From Pleodorina starrii (lineage: Eukaryota > Chlorophyta > Chlorophyceae > Chlamydomonadales > Volvocaceae): a stretch of 64,000 bases of DNA. Positions 57,455 to 64,000 of the stretch are shown here, in pieces; the stretch's first letter is position 1, and each line of letters begins with the position of its first letter. The stretch spans positions 3,596,001 through 3,660,000 of the forward strand of contig BRXU01000001.1 in NCBI GenBank assembly GCA_030267565.1. Direction: 5' to 3'. The notes under the pieces were generated by a model. That model was not told the DNA's origin. It did no database searches and was given only the letters and a program-made list of their open reading frames with translations. A program made the position numbers and the translations under genes.

Positions 57455-60420
57455 AAAACAACGTGATTTCATGAAATCAGAGTTTTCGGACGTGCGTGAG
57501 ATGATGGAGCGTAAGAGAAGTTTCCAGGTACGACGCGCGCTCGTCCATGCATCACCACTAGGCGCTGCAAGTACATGCATCCATCGCACTAGGGTATGTA
57601 GCTGTTTTTTAGTTCCTCTGAAATGAATCAATGCAGCTTCGCCTATCCTGAACCCGCTGACCCTCGCACCCTCCATTGCCCGCGCGTCCTTCGGGCCCAT
57701 TCCGTGTATGTAGATAGAAGCATGCGCTTACAAGTACATTGCAAGTGCCCTGAAATTTTTCAGTTTGCAGATATATAGAGATCCGAGTTCCACGTAAAGG
57801 TGAGAATTCTGTCCACCCACCACTTTCATTCGCCAGCGCCAGCGAGGCTGGTGGGCGGCGGCATTGCAGTACTCCTGTTCACATTTACCTTGGAAGATGG
57901 TTGGTTTCAATGTTGCATTACTTGCAGATTGTTGGTATTGTAACATTGAACTTGTAATGATTATCCCATTTCAAGGATAGCCCACTTCGTTCAATGACTT
58001 CAAGCTTCAGCGCGTCGTCGTCTGGTGTTACACAATACAATCCGTCAAGCCCTATCACGTCAGCAATACGTTCAGCAGTGCAGAGTATCTGAGTGACGGA
58101 AACGTGCGCTCCACGTGCGCGCTCACCGGACCAAATTGCGTACGTGAGTCACCGCATATAGGTCGACGCTTCAAATACGACAGAGGTAAGACTTTGTTGG
58201 CGAACTGCTGCGCTTTGATTTACAACTTGCCCGCGGGCGCTGAAAGCTGCTGCGGTCACGCTGCTAGGATGGGCAGGGAAACGGGGCTCGCTCGCCACCA
58301 GCGAGCTAGCTGTGCGCATTGGCCCGCAGTCGCCGTGTCAGTCGCCGGCGGTATCCTATTTCTGTGCCATCTACATAATTGATTTCGGCCTTTGGTAACC
58401 ACGCACTGCATGCAGGGGGCGATCGGATGTTGAACGACTCACGTCTGCAGCGCTGCGCCCGGCGCTTGCTGCTGTGCATCCTCATTTGTTGCATTCAAGC
58501 TCTAATTCGCGCAGCTCAATCTGCTGGATTTGTGTGTATGGTGGCAGACGACGCGGACATCAAGGTACGTACGTAACTCGACAGGGCAAACCTCATACAT
58601 ACACCGGCATACGTAACTCAGCGCCATCAATCCTCGCTCCCAGCTTTAGATTTTAAAGACTCGATCTTTATATATGGAGTAAATTTCTCGGAGGAGTCAC
58701 AGCTGCCTCGGCGGCGGCAGATCTGGCAGACGGACGACTCGTCGAGCATTCTCAGCAAAACAAATCTGAATCGCGATTCTCGGCCGCATCCATGTCTTTT
58801 GTGTAGCTTTGATACGCTTTCGCACCGTTCGGTACTTCCCGACTTCCCGTACTTCATCCTTGCTTACATTCACACTTTCCAAGCTATTTGACGCGCACTG
58901 TACCAGCGCACTTACTTCGTTATCCAGCATGCACCATACTTGCCGTCATGTGTCCCCGGGGACTGGTCTATCATGTAATAAGTCTACAAATGCCACACCA
59001 CACCCCCGCACGCACCGCACCCACCCTTCATAGTAATAGTAATAGGAATGAGTAATAAAAAAGTAACAGTAATTTGTTATTAGTAATACTTAATAGTAAT
59101 GTCAGCAGCGGCTGGCAATCGCCGCGGCGACCTTCCATTCCGCAACCAACCGTTGCATACATGCATGAAAGACCGCAATTACTTTCCTTGCACGCCTGTT
59201 GTGCAATAATCCGCCTACATACATACAGCAGGGCGCTTGCCAAGGCACATCCTGCGGAGGACTCTATCCGAGTCTGATCCGGTCAGCTCTGGAGTCGGCC
59301 CCTAGTGACGCAAGCGGCATTCTGGCCATCGGCTTCTTTGGTGACAACAGTGTAAGTTCATGCGCGTGCGTGAAAAAACAATACGTATTGACACAGGTGG
59401 TGCCTCTACCTCGACGAGCAAAGGATGCGCAGGTCGACATACATGTTTTGGCACTAAATTTGCTTATGAGCATGGTCTCATCCCAGTGAATGTGCATTTG
59501 TACTCAAGTAACCGTTACACAGCATCGCCCGCCTGCATGCTTGCTGGCCATGCTCTGTATTGAGCGCAGGCCGCCCACAAGTCCCTGGAGGGCTGGGTCA
59601 GCGCTGCGGGCTACTCGGCGTCGATCATCACCTATGTCAACGAGCCCGCCTTGGTGCCGACCTACAACCTCAGCGCATACAAGCTGCTCTACCTGCCCGC
59701 TGACACGCCGGGCCAGGTGGAAGCCACTTGGTTGTACAAATATGGGGGCATAACGCCCCCCCTGTACGACGCCTTAGTTACAATTCGAGGCAACATTGAA
59801 CAATTTGTGAACAACCGAGGTGCGTGCGTGCATGTGTCGGTGTGTATCGATTGATCCTTACTGTATGTAAGCGCATGCGTTCAGTTAACCTATGTGTGGT
59901 AACTAACGTGCGTGTGGTTGGCTGGGTGATGAGGGTTTACGCTACGTATGTGTGTGTAGGTTTGCAACTGTTGTTGTTCAGTTCAGCAGTACCAACCTTC
60001 CGTACAAGCAACTTTGCCATGGCGCGCGTGGGCGCTGTCCGCATGGGCATGCTTGTATGAGAGCTGTGAACTGTAACGCCTGCGTGTTTATTTGTTGGGC
60101 AAACTACGCACGCGCGGATAGATCGTTTTGTGTTTCCTTTGTTACTTGCTCGACCGCTTCGATGTTACCAGAACATCCCCAGCATTATTCTGACGTCGGC
60201 GCTTCATTATTTGCTGCGTGTTCGCAGGGGGTTCCCTCATCTCCATGGCCCATTATTCCTCGCCTCAAAGATACACCTTTCTGCCGACGGCGCTGACATT
60301 GGTGCCGAACCCGTATCAGGCGGTGACCGCCACGAAGGAACTGGGGATTCACTGCCCCACCTGCAATGACGGGTAGGCATGCCGTTTATACGTACATTTG
60401 GGGGGCCTTATCCTTATACA
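57455..60420 (+). repeat. Segmental duplication, copy 2 (partner 7730-11700)
   Basis: Matches the upstream region, exons 1-4 and introns of the 8745 gene. Similarity ends in intron 4, where this copy runs into a CATA microsatellite. It starts about 60 bp after the transposon right end. Confidence 0.85.
58427..60372 (+). CDS. Truncated paralogue of the 8745 gene, exons 1-4
   Basis: Exons 58427-58564, 59232-59351, 59570-59819 and 60228-60372 join in frame (46, 40 and 83 codons plus 1 nt, then 145 nt). The product has the signal peptide (CARRLLLCILICCIQAL) and an uninterrupted beta/alpha domain: GILAIGFFGDNS, LSAYKLLYLPAD, a helix, NRGGSLISMAHYSS and IHCPTCND. The pattern of a strand followed by GG(S/G) after a 'FVNNRG' turn recalls ThuA/DUF4350-type amidotransferase-like folds, which in such proteins often lack catalytic residues; this assignment is tentative. 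Exon 3 keeps the 8 nt lost in the first copy. Exons 5-13 are absent from the window, so the gene is a fragment unless it resumes elsewhere. Confidence 0.65.
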
Positions 60421-61137
60421 CATACATACATACATACATACATACATACATACATACATACATACATACATACATACATACATACATACATACATACATA
60501 CATACATACATACATACATACATACATACATACATACATACATACATACATACATACATACATACATACATACATACATACATACATACATACATACATA
60601 CATACATACATACATACATACATACATACATACATACATACATACATACATACATACATACATACATACATACATACATACATACATACATACATACATA
60701 CATACATACATACATACATACATACATACATACATACATACATACATACATACATACATACATACATACATACATACATACATACATACATACATACATA
60801 CATACATACATACATACATACATACATACATACATACATACATACATACATACATACATACATACATACATACATACATACATACATACATACATACATA
60901 CATACATACATACATACATACATACATACATACATACATACATACATACATACATACATACATACATACATACATACATACATACATACATACATACATA
61001 CATACATACATACATACATACATACATACATACATACATACATACATACATACATACATACATACATACATACATACATACATACATACATACATACATA
61101 CATACATACATACATACATACATACATACATACATAC
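60421..61137 (+). repeat. CATA microsatellite, about 179 perfect copies
   Basis: 717 bp without visible interruption. It starts 48 bp after exon 4 of the paralogue. The matching intron in copy 1 has only scattered ATACATAC motifs (about 11671-11706). Confidence 0.98.
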
Positions 61138-61174
61138 GTTCACATACACTCACACACACACACACACACACCCC
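61138..61174 (+). repeat. CA repeat between microsatellite and SINE
   Basis: Short CACACA tract. Confidence 0.8.
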
Positions 61175-61681
61175 ACCGCTGGTCCCCCGGGTGAAAGAGA
61201 TCGGGGTGTCGAAGGCTGGAGACAATGGTGTCCTCTGGTGCGCGGGGCGGCTGGAGTGGGATGCCACCAAGAAGACTACAACGCTGCCGCAGAGCAGTGG
61301 TGGAGGAATGAGTCTGCATAGGGCCTGGACCAGACTGCATAGCAGGTGGTGGTTGGATAACTAAGATCGGGCGGCGGCAGACTTCCGAAGGATTTAGGAG
61401 GTGGCAATGGCACCGGTGTGAGTGCCCTGGTAGATTATGCAGCTGTAGAGCATGCGTTCGGTGGACCGAGGACAGTAGGCGCCTGGGGCTAGCTTAGCTG
61501 GCACATGGACAATCAGGTGGACGCTGTCCTGTGACGATTACGGCGCAGCGGTTAGCACTTCCCGGTGCAGTGTGCAGACAAGGTGGTACGCCCCTCCTCA
61601 ACAGAGGAGTGCTTCGGCGGTCTCCCGTATGTGGGCGGGTTAGCGCCCCCGGCCAGTGTCGGCCCGGCAGATATGTAACAG

Positions 61682-61684
<3 letters not shown>
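61175..61684 (+). mobile_element. SINE copy 5, lacking its tRNA head
   Basis: Begins at ACCGCTGGTCCCCCGGGTG, 5' truncated relative to the next copy. Body and 3' end (CGGCGGTCTCCCGTATGTGG ... GATATGTAACAGTTACAC) match 61826-62336 with few substitutions. A CA tail follows (61685-61717). Confidence 0.8.
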
Positions 61685-61717
<33 letters not shown>

Positions 61718-61720
<3 letters not shown>

Positions 61721-61791
61721 GGCGTAGCTCAAGTTGGTAGAGCACCGGCTTAGTAACCGGCGGGTCTGGAGTTCGATCCCCAGAGTCGGCA
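61718..61791 (+). pseudogene. tRNA-Thr(AGT)-like SINE head with Pol III boxes
   Basis: A box TAGCTCAAGTTGG at 61725-61737, anticodon AGT at 61752-61754 in a TTAGTAA loop, B box AGTTCGATCCC at 61770-61780. The acceptor stem has mismatches at its first and last pairs, and the T stem is imperfect. It looks like a promoter-bearing SINE head rather than a working tRNA gene. Confidence 0.75.
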
Positions 61792-62336
61792 CTAACTTAA
61801 CCAGAAGACGTGGGATCGTACCCCACCGCTGGTCCCCCGGGTGAAAGAGATCGGGGTGTCGAAGGCTGGAGACAATGGTGTCCTCTGGTGCGCGGGGCGG
61901 CTGGAGTGGGATGCCACTTAGAAGACTACAACGCTGCCGCAGAGCAGTGGTGGAGGAATGAGTCTGCATAGGGCCTGGACCAGATTGCATAGCAGGTGGT
62001 GGTTGGATAACTAAGATCGGGCGGCGGCAGGCTTCCGAAGGATATAGGAGGTGGCAATGGCACCGGTGTGAGTGCCCTGGTAGATTACGCAGCTGTAGAG
62101 CATGCGTTCGGTGGACCGAGGACAGTAGGCGCCTGGGGCTAGCTTAGCTGGCACATGGACAATCAGGTGGACGCTGTCCTGTGACGATTACGGCGCAGCG
62201 GTTAGCACTTCCCGGTGCAGTGTGCAGACAAGGTGGTACGCCCCTCCTCAACAGAGGAGTGCTTCGGCGGTCTCCCGTATGTGGGCGGGTTAGCGCCCCC
62301 GGCCAGTGTCGGCCCGGCAGATATGTAACAGTTACA
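61718..62336 (+). mobile_element. Full-length tRNA-Thr-derived SINE
   Basis: A tRNA-like head (61718-61791) leads into the body shared with copy 5 and ends in GATATGTAACAGTTACAC plus a CACTCA-rich tail. Length is about 620 bp. The tail resembles that of the 24-26 kb SINEs (GAGTGCTT.GGCGGTCT, GGGTTAGC, GGCCAG.GTC, GTAAC), so one reverse transcriptase may recognise both. ORFs over it are not genes. Confidence 0.8.
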
Positions 62337-62533
62337 CTCACTCACACTCACTCACACACACTCACACACACAGTCACACTTACTTACTTACTTACTTACT
62401 TACTTAACCTCGCACCAACACCAGACCAAATGTCCATTTGTCCAGTTGACAAAATTCCTGACCTTTCTTCTCAACGTTATTTCTTTTTGTAATTTATTTG
62501 CTTGTAATATCCTAGCTCTTCTACGGCTCGAAA
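62337..62533 (+). other. Simple-repeat tail and 5' leader
   Basis: CACTCA repeats, then about seven TTAC units (around 62378-62406), then unique sequence with TTGTAA motifs before the ATG at 62534. Confidence 0.5.
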
Positions 62534-64000
62534 ATGAGCCGGTATCGGGGCTCGAGGAGAACCGTTGACGCGGTCCACGCGGCTACAGCCGCGACTAGCG
62601 CGAACCGCGGCGGTGAGGCTTCCAGCTCAACCGACCGCGGCTATGAAACCATAATTTTTGAAGCAGAATTCCCAGCTGGCAGCAACCAGCGGGACTGTGG
62701 CGTTTGGTTCCATTATGGAACCCCGGCCATGGCCCTACACCAACGGATCGCCGCAGCGCAGCCTGGCGACGGAAAACGGGTCGCCATTACGAAGGTACTA
62801 ACGTACCGGAGAAGAATGGACCCAGTCGACGCGGGCCCGGTCGCTGTGAAGGTTAAGGTGGCTGCCCCGACCGGCTCCCTGGCCTGCCTCGCGGCCTCAT
62901 TGGCGCCCGACGGCACCCTGGACCTGGGCCAAATCCCGTTGGAGCCCGGCAGCCTCGAATCGGTCCCCATCAAAGTGCGCGCTCTGGAAGCCAATAAAGT
63001 GGCCTTCCAGCAATATTGGATCCACGGAATCCCGGACAGCATCCAGGACCCCGAGGGATGTAAAAAGGTGCTCATGGCCGCATACGGCCGGTCGGTGGAC
63101 ACGATCGTGTGGGCCCGACGCTGTGACCACACACATCGCGTGCTGGCTACCCTGAAAGCGTCTGCAGCACCCCTGCCGGACTCGCTGGACGTCCCCGCCC
63201 AGCCCGCACCCAGCCAGCAAGGGGCATACACCCTCAAGGCGGAGCAGCAGTGGTGGCAACGCTTGGACATCACAATTCCGCGCGCGCCACCGCCCAGCAC
63301 ACGCGTATTGGCTGCCGACAGACAGGCGCGCCAGTGGCACGCTGCCCAGGACCTGCACTGGGCGCATCACCTGGTCCGCTTGGAGGCCGAGGCGCGGGCA
63401 CGTGCCCAACCCACCGGTCGGGCCACAGCACCGCAGGCGGAACACCCCGTGGACCCCCGGCCAGCGGCGGCAGCCCGAGCGACAGATACGACCGCGCCAC
63501 AAAGGACGACCCCCGCAGCACCGGCAACCACACAGGTAGCCGGGACCGCCCAACAACTGGGCGCGGATGACGCGGCGACCGCCCTGGCCCGGCGGACCGA
63601 GGAGATCCGGGAACAAAACGACCGGGAAACCCGGGCCCAGCAGGCAGCGCTGAAGGAGCAGCTGGGGCTCGAACGGCGGACAGCAGCCGCCGCGGAGCGC
63701 GCCGCCGCCACGGAACGTGCCGCCGCCGCGGAGCGCGCCGCCGCCGCGGAACGTGCCGCCGCCGCGGAACGTGCCGCCGCCGCGGAGCGCGCCGCCGCCG
63801 CGGAGCGTGCCGCCGCCGCGGAGCGTGCCGCCGCCGCGGAGCGTGCCGCCGCCGCGGAGCGCGCCACCGCCGCGGAGCGCGCCGCCGCTGCGGACGCGAC
63901 CGCTACGGCCGGCACACCCGAAGGCCCTGCCAACACGGCGGCCCTAGCACACGAGGCCGCAGTCCAGGCAGCCACCACGGCAGGCCCAGCCGACGCGCGG
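62534..64000 (+). CDS. Long open frame running off the window; probable retrotransposon ORF1
   Basis: ATG at 62534, 489 codons without a stop to the window end. Residues about 40-230 form a mixed alpha/beta region; WIHGIPDSIQD followed by a helix, AYGRSVDTIVWARR and RVLATLKAS recalls an RRM-type fold as found in ORF1 proteins of L1-like LINEs. From about 240 the protein is Ala/Pro/Thr rich, then has an EEIREQNDRE helix and a run of about eleven AERAAA hexapeptides (about 63690-63890), a probable coiled coil. Position behind SINEs with CA tails and the ORF1-like layout suggest a LINE; no reverse transcriptase is in view to confirm this. Confidence 0.55.
   Translation, partial: MSRYRGSRRTVDAVHAATAATSANRGGEASSSTDRGYETIIFEAEFPAGSNQRDCGVWFHYGTPAMALHQRIAAAQPGDGKRVAITKVLTYRRRMDPVDAGPVAVKVKVAAPTGSLACLAASLAPDGTLDLGQIPLEPGSLESVPIKVRALEANKVAFQQYWIHGIPDSIQDPEGCKKVLMAAYGRSVDTIVWARRCDHTHRVLATLKASAAPLPDSLDVPAQPAPSQQGAYTLKAEQQWWQRLDITIPRAPPPSTRVLAADRQARQWHAAQDLHWAHHLVRLEAEARARAQPTGRATAPQAEHPVDPRPAAAARATDTTAPQRTTPAAPATTQVAGTAQQLGADDAATALARRTEEIREQNDRETRAQQAALKEQLGLERRTAAAAERAAATERAAAAERAAAAERAAAAERAAAAERAAAAERAAAAERAAAAERAAAAERATAAERAAAADATATAGTPEGPANTAALAHEAAVQAATTAGPADAR
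63690..63893 (+). repeat. 18-bp coding minisatellite (AERAAA)
   Basis: About eleven 18-bp units GCCGCCGCGGAGCG(C/T)GCC with synonymous GAG/GAA and CGC/CGT changes, keeping the peptide almost constant. This suggests selection on the protein or recent expansion. Confidence 0.85.

Noticed and set aside
60366..61364. Long Tyr/Ile/His/Thr and Met/Tyr/Val/Cys ORFs
   Set aside because: They are translations of the CATA microsatellite.
61718..61791. A functional tRNA-Thr gene
   Set aside because: Acceptor and T stems have mismatches, and the sequence continues directly into a SINE body with a CA tail.
62713..63978. Minus-strand ORFs of 195-239 codons
   Set aside because: They are shadows of the longer plus-strand frame from 62534, which has an ATG and consistent composition.

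Overview
The window looks like nuclear DNA of a volvocine green alga (Volvox/Chlamydomonas relatives). This is inferred from long hydroxyproline-type Ser-Pro coding repeats, many short introns with GTGCGT/GTAAGT-type donors and CAG acceptors, the algal polyadenylation signal TGTAA behind coding ends, and a dense load of Helitron, mariner, SINE, MITE and simple-repeat DNA. Species cannot be fixed from sequence alone. No rRNA gene, CRISPR array or bacterial-style operon is visible.

Layout. 1-1.2 kb: exons of an unrecognised minus-strand gene. 1.4-7.5 kb: a Helitron with an intact Rep/helicase ORF, followed 55 bp later by a spliced gene whose last exon ends in TGA-CTA and, in the same frame, a complete GIY-YIG nuclease domain with a TGTAA signal just behind it. 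7.7-19.4 kb: a 13-exon gene for a secreted or single-pass membrane protein (signal peptide, amidotransferase-like fold, Cys-rich DUF4215-type motif, LamG-like lectin, Pro-rich spacer, TM helix, Ala-rich tail). It carries several reading-frame breaks, an LTR-like insertion and two MITEs in introns. 19.4-30.9 kb: repeat land with a 299-bp tandem triplication, two copies of a pentanucleotide-rich element, CA-rich repeats, a 900-bp 8-mer minisatellite and four SINE pieces. 30.9-53.1 kb: about 21 kb of a 66-bp satellite, preceded by a short array in the opposite orientation, with two long-TIR mini-elements between them. 54.0-57.4 kb: a mariner-type transposon whose DD39E transposase (minus strand) is split by a 635-bp intron that carries, on the opposite strand, a PD-(D/E)XK nuclease ORF. 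57.5-60.4 kb: a diverged second copy of the 5' part of the 8.7-kb gene, ending in a 717-bp CATA microsatellite. 61.2-62.3 kb: two tandem SINEs, one with a tRNA-Thr-like head. 62.5-64 kb: a long open frame running off the window, probably a retrotransposon ORF1.

The two most unusual features are both cases of a selfish nuclease attached to a transposon: the antisense nuclease inside the transposase intron, and the GIY-YIG domain behind a readthrough-prone stop in the Helitron. Three apparent frame breaks in the large gene lie at or near homopolymers and may be assembly errors; an 8-nt deletion in it is not explained that way.
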